Shown here piece after piece: positions 31,748 to 40,484 of a DNA stretch of 64,000 nt. The notes beneath the pieces were generated by a model that was not told the origin of the DNA, searched no databases, and worked only from the letters and a program-made list of their open reading frames with translations. Origin of the DNA: CADEDV01 sp964437415 (lineage in GTDB: Bacteria; Bacteroidota; Bacteroidia; Chitinophagales; Chitinophagaceae); NCBI GenBank assembly GCA_964437415.1, contig CAYTGN010000013.1:1-64000 (forward strand), given 5' to 3'. How positions within the stretch are numbered: the first letter of the stretch is position 1; every line of letters starts with the position of its first letter. The position numbers were made by a program, and so were the translations under genes.

Positions 31748-33484
31748 ATGAAAAACCTTTTACTCATCCTGTTTTTTGTTTTTTCTCCTTTCACAATTTT
31801 TGCGCAGCAGCTTTCCGGCTTATGGATAGGAACGCTGACCAACGACAGCACCAGCATCCGCCAGGACCAGTCTTTCGAAATAGTTCTTTCGGAATATAAA
31901 AGCAAAGTGACCGGCTATTCCCGCAGCACTTTTATTGTCAATGACACACTGTACTACATTGTTAAACGGGTAAAGGGGGTTATTGAAAACGGGGTTTGTG
32001 AGGTAAAAGATGATGAGATCGTTTCCAGCAATTTTCCAAAGCGGATTGAAAAGGGAGTGAAAGTGGTCCATACATTCCGGATAAACAGGGCAGATAGCAC
32101 CTGGCAGCTTGACGGGGAATGGAAAACAACACAAACCAAAAAGTATTACAGTGTTTCCGGCAAGTCAGATTTGGAAGAAGAAAAGGATATTGATAACTCC
32201 AAGATCTTTCCGCACCTCGAAGAGCTGAGCCTGGGGCAGGACGTTCCGTTTTATGTAAAAGCCAAAAAAGAAAAGGAAGAAGCCATCCAGGAACAAATTG
32301 CAGCCAACAGGAAGAATCCTACCGGCATTTTACCCGAACAGCAAAGCGGCGTCAATAATGCTGTTGTGGTGAACAAGCCTGCATCTTCCGTAAAGACCAA
32401 CACAGTGCCGGTAGATAATACCATTGCAATGCCGGAAGAAAAAGTTGTTTCTACAAATATTGCATTGGAACAGCAAACTGCAGTTAAAAGAAACGAAACA
32501 TCCGGTACAAAAACTGTAAAAACCAATACTGCTGTTGCAGAAACAGGCGCAGCGGTGAAAGATGAAGCAGCAAAGCAGGTTATTAAGTCAGGCATAGCAG
32601 TTGCTGAACCAGGAAAAACAGAAACAACAGAGAATACTGGTCTCGCTAAAACTGATGAGAAGAAACTATCTGCTGCACCTGTTACAGAAAAGACAAGTGA
32701 TCCGTCGAAAAGAAAAGATGAAAATGTGCTGACAGTATCCTGGAACCAGGTAAGCGATCAAAAGGAAACAGAAAGCAAAGTCGTAAATGATGTAGCTGCC
32801 AGGACAGCAATAGCAGACAAGAGAGTAACGGATAGTAATAGCATGATATCAAAAACTGCCGGCAACACAAAAACAACCATGCAGCAGGAAAACCAGAATA
32901 CTGATTTGACTGTAAGAACGGGCACTGCAAATACCCGTCCCGTATCTCCGGTCAGTACCGATGAGCAAAAAAATGTTTCGGAAAATTCCCAAACGGTTGG
33001 AGCTTCCGGAAAAAATGTTGTTACTCCAACGCAGCCTGCAGAAAAGATCAATGTCGGTTTTATTTCCGGAGAACAATCAAAGATAAACCTTGCAAATTCA
33101 GTGGGCAGCACAACCGGGGCAGCGCTGAAATTCAATGAAAGAAAAACGGATGCACAACAGGAAGTGCTGTTCAAAGCAGACAGCCTGGTGATAGCCGTAT
33201 ATGATAACGGTGAAGTGGACGGTGACACGGTAAGTGTGCTGCTGAATGGCGAAGTGATAATGGCCCGCCAGGGTTTGAAAACTACTGCGGTGAAACAGAC
33301 CATTTACCTGCCTGCAGGTAATGATGAAGAATTTGCGCTGGTGCTTTATGCTGAAAACCTCGGCAGATACCCACCCAATACTGGATTGCTGGTAATCTAT
33401 GACGGAGAAGAAAGACACTATGTAAGGTTCAGCGCCGACCTGCAGCGCAATGCCGCAGTGGTACTAAAACGTAAAAGACAGTAG
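31748..33484 (+). CDS. Secreted protein with long low-complexity middle, unknown
   Basis: The start is set at MKNLLLILFFVFSPFTIFAQQ, a clean signal peptide, giving 578 residues; the 30-residue upstream extension is unlikely. Residues about 20-150 form a beta-rich head (LSGLWIGTLTND, SKVTGYSRSTFIVNDTLYYI). Residues about 165-450 are disordered, rich in Thr, Lys, Glu, Val and Ala. The last 110 residues form a compact domain (LVIAVYDNGEVDGDTVSVLLNG, VLYAENLGRYPPNTGLLVIYDG) that I recall at the C-terminus of many Bacteroidota secreted proteins. Function unknown; a surface or periplasmic role is likely. Confidence 0.75.
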   Translation: MKNLLLILFFVFSPFTIFAQQLSGLWIGTLTNDSTSIRQDQSFEIVLSEYKSKVTGYSRSTFIVNDTLYYIVKRVKGVIENGVCEVKDDEIVSSNFPKRIEKGVKVVHTFRINRADSTWQLDGEWKTTQTKKYYSVSGKSDLEEEKDIDNSKIFPHLEELSLGQDVPFYVKAKKEKEEAIQEQIAANRKNPTGILPEQQSGVNNAVVVNKPASSVKTNTVPVDNTIAMPEEKVVSTNIALEQQTAVKRNETSGTKTVKTNTAVAETGAAVKDEAAKQVIKSGIAVAEPGKTETTENTGLAKTDEKKLSAAPVTEKTSDPSKRKDENVLTVSWNQVSDQKETESKVVNDVAARTAIADKRVTDSNSMISKTAGNTKTTMQQENQNTDLTVRTGTANTRPVSPVSTDEQKNVSENSQTVGASGKNVVTPTQPAEKINVGFISGEQSKINLANSVGSTTGAALKFNERKTDAQQEVLFKADSLVIAVYDNGEVDGDTVSVLLNGEVIMARQGLKTTAVKQTIYLPAGNDEEFALVLYAENLGRYPPNTGLLVIYDGEERHYVRFSADLQRNAAVVLKRKRQ

Positions 33485-33552
33485 GCGTTAGTAGATATAC
33501 GTTTGGCATCAAGGTAATAGTTCTCAATTTTTGAAAAAAGGAATAGTCGGTG

Positions 33553-33584
33553 TTTGCACTTAGCACAACGTTGTTCTACTTTAG
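33553..33584 (+). promoter_or_regulatory. Predicted Bacteroidota-type promoter of the 90-residue gene
   Basis: TTTG at 33553-33556, a 20-base spacer and TACTTTAG at 33577-33584 (close to TAnnTTTG) lie about 50 bases before the start codon of the small gene at 33635. Confidence 0.4.
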
Positions 33585-33634
33585 TCTAAGAATCGAATCC
33601 AATATTTTAAAAAAAACTAACTAAATCCAGTATT

Positions 33635-33907
33635 ATGAAAAGACGCATCCGTAAAATCGTCAACTTCTTTGCATTCAACCTGCTTTTCTTCGCCCTGTAC
33701 CTGAACTTTATTCACAGTGACAATGCCGCCACAGCCGACATCCCAGCTGAGTATAATGCTTCTGCCTTTACCGGTACTGTGCTGGTTGAAAACCCGGCTG
33801 AATACCTGAAGCAACAGTCTGAAGGAGCCTCTGTTAACGTTGTGCCGCAACCTGCTATCCGCAATGAGGAAAAAAACACTCCTTCACTGAAACTTTCTAT
33901 CAACTAA
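33635..33907 (+). CDS. Small exported or membrane-anchored protein, unknown
   Basis: This is a 90-residue protein. A basic N-terminus (MKRRIRK) and a hydrophobic stretch (FFAFNLLFFALYLNFI, about 11-26) suggest a signal anchor. The remaining 60 residues are polar (AATADIPAEYNASAFTGTV, NPAEYLKQQSEG) and probably face the periplasm. No family recognised. It has its own likely promoter upstream and a terminator downstream, which supports a separate, expressed gene. Confidence 0.6.
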   Translation: MKRRIRKIVNFFAFNLLFFALYLNFIHSDNAATADIPAEYNASAFTGTVLVENPAEYLKQQSEGASVNVVPQPAIRNEEKNTPSLKLSIN

Positions 33908-33937
33908 GTCTTTTAAGCAAAGCAGTTAGTTAATACA

Positions 33938-33978
33938 AAAGCCTCCGTCAATCCTGGCGGGGGTCTTTGTATTTTTTG
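33938..33978 (+). terminator. Rho-independent terminator before polA
   Basis: AAAG-CCTCCGTC pairs with GGCGGGGG-T-CTTT (one bulged T, two G-U pairs) around a 6-base loop, followed by a T-run at 33972-33977. It ends the 90-residue gene. Confidence 0.7.
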
Positions 33979-34018
33979 TTCTGTCATCGCTGCAAGCTGA
34001 AAATCCTAACTTAGCAGC

Positions 34019-36871
34019 ATGGCAAAAAAGCTTTTCCTGATTGATGCATTTGCCCTTGTATTCAGGGCCTATTATGCACTCATCCGCAATCCCCGCATCA
34101 CTTCCAAAGGTAAAAACACCAATGCACAGTTTGGGTTTACCAATACGCTTATCGAACTGATCAATAAACAAAAGCCCACCCACATGGCAGTGTGTTTTGA
34201 CACGGCAGCGCCTACGGAAAGACACACTGATTTTGCAGATTATAAAGCCAACCGGCAGGAAGCCCCTGAGGATATACTTGCCGCCGTCCCGGATATAAAA
34301 AAGATTATTGAGGGATTTGATATACCCGTTGTTGAGCTGGATGGTTATGAGGCTGATGATGTGATCGGTTCACTAAGCCAGCAGGCAGCCAAAGCAGGAT
34401 ATGAAGTTTATATGGTGACACCGGATAAAGATTACGGTCAGTTGGTTACAGATAAAATAAAGATTTATAAACCCGGTTACCAGGGGGGCGATGCAGAGAT
34501 ATTGGGTCCTGAAGAAGTATGCACCAAGTGGAATATTAAAGAGGTGAGCCAGGTGATAGATATTCTCGGGCTGATGGGCGATGCAGTGGATAATATCCCC
34601 GGAATTCCGGGTGTGGGAGAAAAAACAGCAGCCAAATTGCTGGCAGAGTATGACACATTAGAAAATGTGCTGGCCAATGCTGATAAGATCAAAGGCGCTA
34701 TGGGAGAAAAAGTGAAGAAAGGAAAAGAGTCAGCGATTCTGTCAAAAAAACTAGCTACCATCATCACCAATGCGCCGGTAGAGTTTCACGAAGAAAATTT
34801 TAAGCTCACTGAATGGAATAAGGAGGTGCTCAAAGAGGTCTTTGCAGAACTGGAATTCAAAACATTGGGCAAGCGATTACTCGGTGAAGGTTTTTCTGTC
34901 GGGACAGCAGCCAATACAGTTATCGAAAAGGAAATTCCGCAGGGAGTGCAGACTGATTTGTTTGGGAATATTATTGAAGCCCCCCCTGCTTCTTCTCAGG
35001 CAGAGACTTCGGAAGCCCCTCCTTCGGAGGGGTTTGGGGAGGTCGTTGAAAAAAATATTAATAATACGCCGCATACCTATGAAGTGGTGGAGGGGGATGC
35101 AGCGCTGAAAAAATTTGTAGCTGAACTAAAGAAGCATGATGAGATATGTTTTGATACCGAAACCACCGGCATTGATGCCAATGATGCTGAACTCGTAGGA
35201 ATGAGTTTTTCCGTGAAACCCGGTGAAGCATATTATGTACCCTGCCCTGCTGATCAGAAGAAAACAAAAGAGATACTGGCTCATTTTGAATCGCTGTTTG
35301 CCGACAAAAAGAAAATATGGATTGGCCAGAATCTCAAGTATGATATGCTGCTGATGAAATGGTATGGTATTGAAATCGCCGGACATTTATTTGACACGAT
35401 GCTGGCGCATTATGTAATAGAACCGGATGGCAAACGGAGCATGGATGATCTTAGTAATAAATACCTGGGTTACGAGCCGGTGCATATTGAAGAGCTTATT
35501 GGAAAAAAGGGTAAAACGCAGGGCAATATGCGGGATGTGGAACTGGAAAAAATAAAAGATTATGCTGCTGAAGACGCCGATATCACCCTGCAACTGAAGA
35601 AAGTTTTTGAACCGATGCTGAAAGAAAAAGAAGTGGAGAAGGTTTTCAACGAAGTGGAAAACCCGCTGGTAAAAGTGCTGGTGGATATGGAATTTGAAGG
35701 AATAAAAATTGATGTGGACTTTTTGACTGATTATTCAAAAGAATTAGAGAAGGATGCAAAGAAAGCCGAAGAGAGTGTTTACAAACAGGCCGGTGTCCGT
35801 TTCAACCTGGCCTCACCCAAACAATTAGGCGAAGTGTTGTTTGATAAACTAAAGCTTGATCCTTCTGCCAAAAAAACAAAAACAGGTCAATACCAGACAG
35901 GAGAGGATGTGTTGTTGAAATTAGCTGCCAAAGGCCACCCGATTGTAGATGATATTTTAGCATTCAGGGAACTGACCAAGCTGAAATCAACCTATGTGGA
36001 TGCCCTGCCGCAACTGATCAACCGCAAAACAGGAAGGGTGCACACCACCTATGGTCAGGCCGTGGCCGTGACAGGCCGCCTGGCAAGTAATAATCCTAAC
36101 CTGCAGAATATTCCTGTGCGGACAGATAGGGGTAAAGAGATCAGGAAAGCATTTATCCCGAGAGACAGCAAGCATATTCTTCTTTCTGCCGATTATTCTC
36201 AAATTGAATTGCGCATTGTTGCCGCTATCAGCGGCGACAAGAATATGTGTGATGCCTTTAAAAAAGGCACCGACATCCATACAGCCACGGCTTCAAGAGT
36301 ATATAATGTTGAAGAGAAAGACGTAACCAAGGAGATGCGCTACAAAGCCAAGAGTGTGAACTTTGGTATTATTTACGGGCAGGGTGCTTTTGGTTTGGCC
36401 GATAATCTCGGCATCAGCAGGACAGAAGCCAAAGAGATCATTGATAATTATAAAAAAGAATTTCCCGGCATCCAAAAGTATATGGATGAAATGATCAATT
36501 TTGCCAGGGAGAATGGTTATGTGGAAACGCTGATGGGAAGAAAACGCTGGCTACGGGATATTAATTCAGCGAATTTCACTGTTCGTGGTTTTGCCGAACG
36601 CAACGCCATCAACTCCCCGATACAGGGCACAGCAGCCGACATGATCAAACTGGCGATGCAGAAAGTGCATGCGGCCATGAAAAAAGAAAAAATGCAAAGC
36701 AAGATGCTGTTGCAGGTGCATGATGAGCTGGTCTTTGATGCCCTGAAGTCAGAAGTGAAAGATCTGAAGCCGCTGATCATTGAAAATATGCAGATCGCTT
36801 TGCCGCTGCCACACAAAGTGCCGGTTATCGCTGAATGCGGAGAAGGCAAAAACTGGCTGGAAGCTCACTAA
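34019..36871 (+). CDS. polA: DNA polymerase I
   Basis: This is a 950-residue enzyme with all three activities. The 5'-3' exonuclease spans about 1-290 (LFLIDAFALVFRAYYAL, YEADDVIGSLSQQA, GDAVDNIPGIPGVGEKTA). A linker of about 300-355 contains a coding palindrome. The 3'-5' exonuclease spans about 360-545 with its acidic site intact (DTETTGID, GQNLKYDML, YAAEDADI). The polymerase has motif A ADYSQIELRIVA, motif B RYKAKSVNFGIIYG and motif C QVHDELVFDA. It fills gaps in excision repair and replaces Okazaki primers. The next gene starts nine bases on, so polA probably heads an operon. Confidence 0.97.
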   Translation: MAKKLFLIDAFALVFRAYYALIRNPRITSKGKNTNAQFGFTNTLIELINKQKPTHMAVCFDTAAPTERHTDFADYKANRQEAPEDILAAVPDIKKIIEGFDIPVVELDGYEADDVIGSLSQQAAKAGYEVYMVTPDKDYGQLVTDKIKIYKPGYQGGDAEILGPEEVCTKWNIKEVSQVIDILGLMGDAVDNIPGIPGVGEKTAAKLLAEYDTLENVLANADKIKGAMGEKVKKGKESAILSKKLATIITNAPVEFHEENFKLTEWNKEVLKEVFAELEFKTLGKRLLGEGFSVGTAANTVIEKEIPQGVQTDLFGNIIEAPPASSQAETSEAPPSEGFGEVVEKNINNTPHTYEVVEGDAALKKFVAELKKHDEICFDTETTGIDANDAELVGMSFSVKPGEAYYVPCPADQKKTKEILAHFESLFADKKKIWIGQNLKYDMLLMKWYGIEIAGHLFDTMLAHYVIEPDGKRSMDDLSNKYLGYEPVHIEELIGKKGKTQGNMRDVELEKIKDYAAEDADITLQLKKVFEPMLKEKEVEKVFNEVENPLVKVLVDMEFEGIKIDVDFLTDYSKELEKDAKKAEESVYKQAGVRFNLASPKQLGEVLFDKLKLDPSAKKTKTGQYQTGEDVLLKLAAKGHPIVDDILAFRELTKLKSTYVDALPQLINRKTGRVHTTYGQAVAVTGRLASNNPNLQNIPVRTDRGKEIRKAFIPRDSKHILLSADYSQIELRIVAAISGDKNMCDAFKKGTDIHTATASRVYNVEEKDVTKEMRYKAKSVNFGIIYGQGAFGLADNLGISRTEAKEIIDNYKKEFPGIQKYMDEMINFARENGYVETLMGRKRWLRDINSANFTVRGFAERNAINSPIQGTAADMIKLAMQKVHAAMKKEKMQSKMLLQVHDELVFDALKSEVKDLKPLIIENMQIALPLPHKVPVIAECGEGKNWLEAH
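35016..35039. repeat. GC-rich palindrome inside the polA linker
   Basis: CCCCTCC TTC GGAGGGG (35016-35032, perfect 7-base stem) is followed by TTTGGGG, lying in frame between the two exonuclease domains and coding APPSEGFGE. Such palindromes are usually intergenic repeats in Bacteroidota, so its coding position is notable. Confidence 0.65.
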
Positions 36872-36880
36872 TTCTTTATA

Positions 36881-37633
36881 ATGGACTGGTCAATCTATTT
36901 CAAAAATGTAACCATCATCGGCAGCCGGTACATGATCATTGCCACGCTGGCCTTTATCCTGTTTTATATCCTGCTGCGCAAAACCATTACCGGGAAAAAA
37001 ATTCAGCAGCGCTTTCCCAAACTGGCTGACTATGCAAGGGAGATCAGTTTTTCCGTTATCACCATATTTATACTGGCTGTTGTGCCATCTATTATTTTAG
37101 GGAATAAAAATCTTGCAAGGCATACGCATTTTTATACCGATATTAATCAGCATGGAATGGCATGGTTTATCATTGCGTTCCCAATCATGGCATTTGTGCA
37201 TGACACCTACTTTTACTGGATGCACCGGTTGATGCATCATCCCCGGTTGTTTAAAGCGGTGCACTTAGTGCATCATAAATCCACCAACCCAAGCTCCTTT
37301 GCTGCTTATGCTTTTCATCCGCTGGAAGCGGTGGTCGAAGCCGGAATTTTTCTTGTCTTTGTTTTTATCATGCCCGTGCACCTGTATCACCTGCTTTTCT
37401 TCTTTTTATTTATGATGCTGTACAATGTGTATGGTCACCTGGGCTGGGAATTGTATCCCAAAGGTTTCAGCCGTCACTGGCTGGGCAAATGGGTCAATAC
37501 TTCTGTTAACCATAACCAGCACCACCAGTATTTCAAAGGCAATTATGGCCTTTACTTTCTTTTCTGGGACAGGATGATGGGCACCATCCGTGAGGATTAT
37601 GATGCAAGGTTTGATGAAGTGAAAAATCGCTGA
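36881..37633 (+). CDS. Sterol desaturase / fatty acid hydroxylase family protein
   Basis: This 250-residue membrane di-iron enzyme has several hydrophobic segments and the His clusters of the family: HDTYFYWMHRLMHH, HLVHHKSTNPSSFAAYAFHPLE and HNQHHQYF near the C-terminus. Members hydroxylate or desaturate lipids such as sterols, carotenoids, fatty acids or sphingoid bases. In a Bacteroidota host without sterols, a fatty-acid, sphingolipid or carotenoid substrate is more likely. It begins nine bases after polA. Confidence 0.9.
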   Translation: MDWSIYFKNVTIIGSRYMIIATLAFILFYILLRKTITGKKIQQRFPKLADYAREISFSVITIFILAVVPSIILGNKNLARHTHFYTDINQHGMAWFIIAFPIMAFVHDTYFYWMHRLMHHPRLFKAVHLVHHKSTNPSSFAAYAFHPLEAVVEAGIFLVFVFIMPVHLYHLLFFFLFMMLYNVYGHLGWELYPKGFSRHWLGKWVNTSVNHNQHHQYFKGNYGLYFLFWDRMMGTIREDYDARFDEVKNR

Positions 37634-37691
37634 CTGGTCTTTTTTACCAAACTCATAAAATATTCTGCGTAACAGCAGGTAGGTTTGCAGC

Positions 37692-38345
37692 ATGGAGCAA
37701 CCAGTTGTTTATTATTGTTATGATGCTTATTGCGGCTGGTGTTATGGTTTCAGCCCGGTGATAAAACACATTGCAGAAGAGTACAAAGACAAAATTTTTT
37801 TTGAAGTGTTATCAGGAGGAATGATCCCGGCAGAAAATCCAGGACCGATCGGTGCTATGGCGGGCTATATTGCTTCTGCATACAAACGGGTGGAGGAACT
37901 GACGGGTATTAAATTCGGTGAAGATTATCTCTGGCATATTAATAACCCGGGCCAGAGCGACTGGTTTCCCCATTCAGAAAAGGCGGCCACTGCAATGTGT
38001 ATTTTTAAAGAGTTGCGGCCCGAACAGCAGGTGGAATTTGCTGCCGATCTACAATATGCGCTGCATTACGAAGGTCGTGACCTCACCGATGATGAGGCCT
38101 ACCGGCATTTAGTAGAAAAATATCAGATTGGTGCAGACGATTTTTATACAAAGCTGCAAAGTGAGGACTATAAAGAAAAAGCACATTATGAATTTTCCCT
38201 GTGCAAACAATTGCAGGTAACAGGTTTTCCTGCCGTGCTGATGCAGGCGGGGGATGCAAAATTCTATTTGCTGGCAAGGGGATATACAGCCTATGATGAT
38301 CTGAAAGCAAGAATGGAGAATGTGTTAAAGGAAATAAATGCCTGA
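37692..38345 (+). CDS. DsbA family thioredoxin-fold protein
   Basis: This 217-residue protein has a thioredoxin fold with the redox motif C14-G-W-C17 (YDAYCGWCYGFSPV) and the cis-Pro region TGFPAVLM. The large helical insert places it with the FrnE/2-hydroxychromene-isomerase-like cytoplasmic DsbA proteins, since no signal peptide is seen. Such proteins act as disulfide oxidoreductases in oxidative stress or as isomerases. The truncated haemoglobin gene overlaps its end by eight bases, so the two are translationally coupled. Confidence 0.88.
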   Translation: MEQPVVYYCYDAYCGWCYGFSPVIKHIAEEYKDKIFFEVLSGGMIPAENPGPIGAMAGYIASAYKRVEELTGIKFGEDYLWHINNPGQSDWFPHSEKAATAMCIFKELRPEQQVEFAADLQYALHYEGRDLTDDEAYRHLVEKYQIGADDFYTKLQSEDYKEKAHYEFSLCKQLQVTGFPAVLMQAGDAKFYLLARGYTAYDDLKARMENVLKEINA

Positions 38346-38721
38346 GAAAAGAGATATACAAAGCAGGGAAGACCTTTTGCGGTTGATGCAGGAGTTCTAT
38401 AAAAAACTGCTGGCAGATGATTCCATCAGTTATTTATTTACGGAGATTGCCAAAATTGATCTTGACCATCACCTGCCAGTCTTGGTTGACTTTTGGGATT
38501 CCGTTTTATTTCAGTCGGATACTTATCGGAAAAATGCCATGCAGCCGCACCTGCAATTGCATCAGCAGTCTCCCCTGCAACCGCATCATTTTGAAACCTG
38601 GCTTCGCTATTTCAAAGCATCCGTTGATGAATTATTTGAAGGGGAAAAAGCTTTTCTTGCCAAGGAAAGGGCCACCAGCATAGCCACCGTGATGCAGATA
38701 AAAATCAAGCAGTTGTCCTGA
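38338..38721 (+). CDS. Group III truncated haemoglobin
   Basis: This 127-residue globin matches the group III truncated type: LMQEFYKKLLADDSISYLF, DHHLPVLVDFWDSVLFQSDTY, the H-rich F-helix region (QPHLQLH) with the likely proximal His, and FETWLRYFKASVDELFEGEKA. Such globins bind O2, NO or sulfide and are linked to redox chemistry or NO detoxification. Overlap with the DsbA/FrnE-like gene suggests joint production of the two redox proteins. Confidence 0.88.
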   Translation: MPEKRDIQSREDLLRLMQEFYKKLLADDSISYLFTEIAKIDLDHHLPVLVDFWDSVLFQSDTYRKNAMQPHLQLHQQSPLQPHHFETWLRYFKASVDELFEGEKAFLAKERATSIATVMQIKIKQLS

Positions 38722-38817
38722 TCCGTTGCCTGGCTTCATCCGCCCAAACTCCGGCTTCATCGCTTATTTTTTTAAGCCAAAGACAAATTTTGTACCTTAT
38801 CCCCCTAAATTTTTTTT

Positions 38818-39465
38818 ATGAAACGAAAACTGATTGCTTTTGCGGCTGCAGTAATATTCTTTGCAGCCTGCAACAATGAAAAGAAAGATGGAGATAATAA
38901 TGGTAAAGAAACCTCAGAAACGTCAACCGAAACCAAAGAATGGAAAACGGTGGATTCTGCCACCGCCATGAAAGCCTGGATGGACTATGCGACACCGGGG
39001 GATGTACATAAAATGATGGCATCATGGGACGGAAACTGGGAAGGTGAAACGACATCCTGGATGGCAGACGGGGCTCCTCCTTCAACCAGCAAAGCGAGTA
39101 TAGTGACCAAAATGATTATGGGCGGCAGATACCAGGTAACAGAGTTTTCGGGTGAAATGATGGGTATGCCGTTTAACGGAATGGGAGTGCTGGCTTATGA
39201 CAATTACAAAAAAAGATTTACCAATACCTGGATTGATGATATGGGAACAGGCATAATGATGATGGATGGTCCCTGGGATCCTGCGAGCAAATCCATGACC
39301 CTTACCGGCAAGTATACCAATCCAGCCAATGGTGCAGATTGTGAAATGAAAGAAGTGTTCACAATCATTGATAATGATAATCAAAAAATGGAAATGTGGG
39401 GACCTGACCAAACTACCGGGAAGCAGTATAAAACAATGGAGATCAAGTTTACCCGTAAAAAGTAA
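38818..39465 (+). CDS. DUF1579 domain lipoprotein
   Basis: This is a 215-residue lipoprotein: signal MKRKLIAFAAAVIFFAAC with acceptor C18, a polar linker (NNEKKDGDNNGKE), then DUF1579 (MASWDGNWEGETTSWM, YQVTEFSGEMMGMPFNGMGVLAYDN and KRFTNTWIDDMGTGIMMMDG). DUF1579 is thought to form a lipocalin-like barrel with no known function. It has its own terminator. Confidence 0.85.
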   Translation: MKRKLIAFAAAVIFFAACNNEKKDGDNNGKETSETSTETKEWKTVDSATAMKAWMDYATPGDVHKMMASWDGNWEGETTSWMADGAPPSTSKASIVTKMIMGGRYQVTEFSGEMMGMPFNGMGVLAYDNYKKRFTNTWIDDMGTGIMMMDGPWDPASKSMTLTGKYTNPANGADCEMKEVFTIIDNDNQKMEMWGPDQTTGKQYKTMEIKFTRKK

Positions 39466-39479
39466 TCATCTCTGTAAAC

Positions 39480-39510
39480 AAAACCCCTCATCATTTGAGG
39501 GGTTTTGTTT
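39480..39510. terminator. Bidirectional terminator between convergent genes
   Basis: A perfect 11-base stem AAAACCCCTCA / TGAGGGGTTTT (39480-39490 with 39496-39506) has a 5-base loop. The A/T ends serve both the DUF1579 gene and the convergent sulfurtransferase. Confidence 0.85.
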
Positions 39511-39523
39511 AATTAAGGGGGTA

Positions 39524-40396
39524 TTATTTTTTTGTCTTTTCCATTGGCAATTTTTCATCACGACTCCATTCCTGCATACTTCCATCATATACTTTCATTT
39601 TATATCCTAAACTGCGCCCAACCAGGTAATCTACACAAGCTGTTTGACCGATAAAACAATACACAACTACCTCTTTATTCTTATCAGGAACCACTGTAGT
39701 AAAATTCTTTTCAAGTACGGAAACGGCTTTAATACTATTGGTGGAATCCAACATATCAGGGAAAGGAATATTCAACGCCCCGGTTATATGTCCGTCCCGG
39801 GGGTTGCCCGTAGGATCACCATCATACCAGCGTTTAAGCCTGGCATCCACAATCTCCGATGACTTTGCGTTCAATGCATTCAGTACATAATCTTTATCTA
39901 CCAGTGCGCCGGTGACGGTGGCCACATAATTACCTTTTTTAAATACTGCCGGTTTATCAGTAACAGGATAACCGGCTTTTTTCCAGGCCTCGATTCCGCC
40001 ATTGAGAAAAGACACCTGACCTTTCAGACCAAAATGTTCTAATGTCATAAACATCCTTGATGCAATGGTTACATCACTTCCTCGGTGGCAAACCACAATT
40101 TTTGAATTCTTATTAATCCCTAAGTCCTGCAAAATTTTTGTCGCTGTTTTAGCATCCGGAGCATACATACTTCCTTCGGGCTTGTCAAATGCCAGCCAGT
40201 CCGGCCAAAGAAAACGGGAACCTTCAATATGTTCCTTGTCATAATCTGCTTTTATAACAAAACCGGTATAAAGAATCACCAGGTCGGGGTCTTTTAAATT
40301 GTCATTGAGCCATTGTGGGTTAACAATTACCGGTTGCTGCGAAAAGGCAGATGATAGTCCTAATGACAGTAAAATAGTGAACAGTATTTTTGTCAT
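39524..40396 (-). CDS. Exported two-domain sulfurtransferase (rhodanese)
   Basis: This is a 290-residue protein with a signal peptide (KILFTILLSLGLSSAFSQ) and tandem rhodanese domains. The C-terminal active loop is C247-FIGQTA. The N-terminal domain, which in thiosulfate sulfurtransferases normally lacks the Cys, has C103-HRGSD here. SRFLWPDW and NIPFPDM are the usual inter-motif strands. Family members move sulfane sulfur from thiosulfate or mercaptopyruvate to thiols or cyanide. An exported location means thiosulfate or extracellular sulfur handling is likelier than cytosolic sulfur trafficking. Confidence 0.88.
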   Translation of the reverse strand: MTKILFTILLSLGLSSAFSQQPVIVNPQWLNDNLKDPDLVILYTGFVIKADYDKEHIEGSRFLWPDWLAFDKPEGSMYAPDAKTATKILQDLGINKNSKIVVCHRGSDVTIASRMFMTLEHFGLKGQVSFLNGGIEAWKKAGYPVTDKPAVFKKGNYVATVTGALVDKDYVLNALNAKSSEIVDARLKRWYDGDPTGNPRDGHITGALNIPFPDMLDSTNSIKAVSVLEKNFTTVVPDKNKEVVVYCFIGQTACVDYLVGRSLGYKMKVYDGSMQEWSRDEKLPMEKTKK

Positions 40397-40484
40397 GATT
40401 ATACATTTAAAGAAATGTACATCTTTAAAATTGCCTTACAGCTATCTATTTGACAAAAGGTGAACCGGGCTTCCTCACCGGCAC

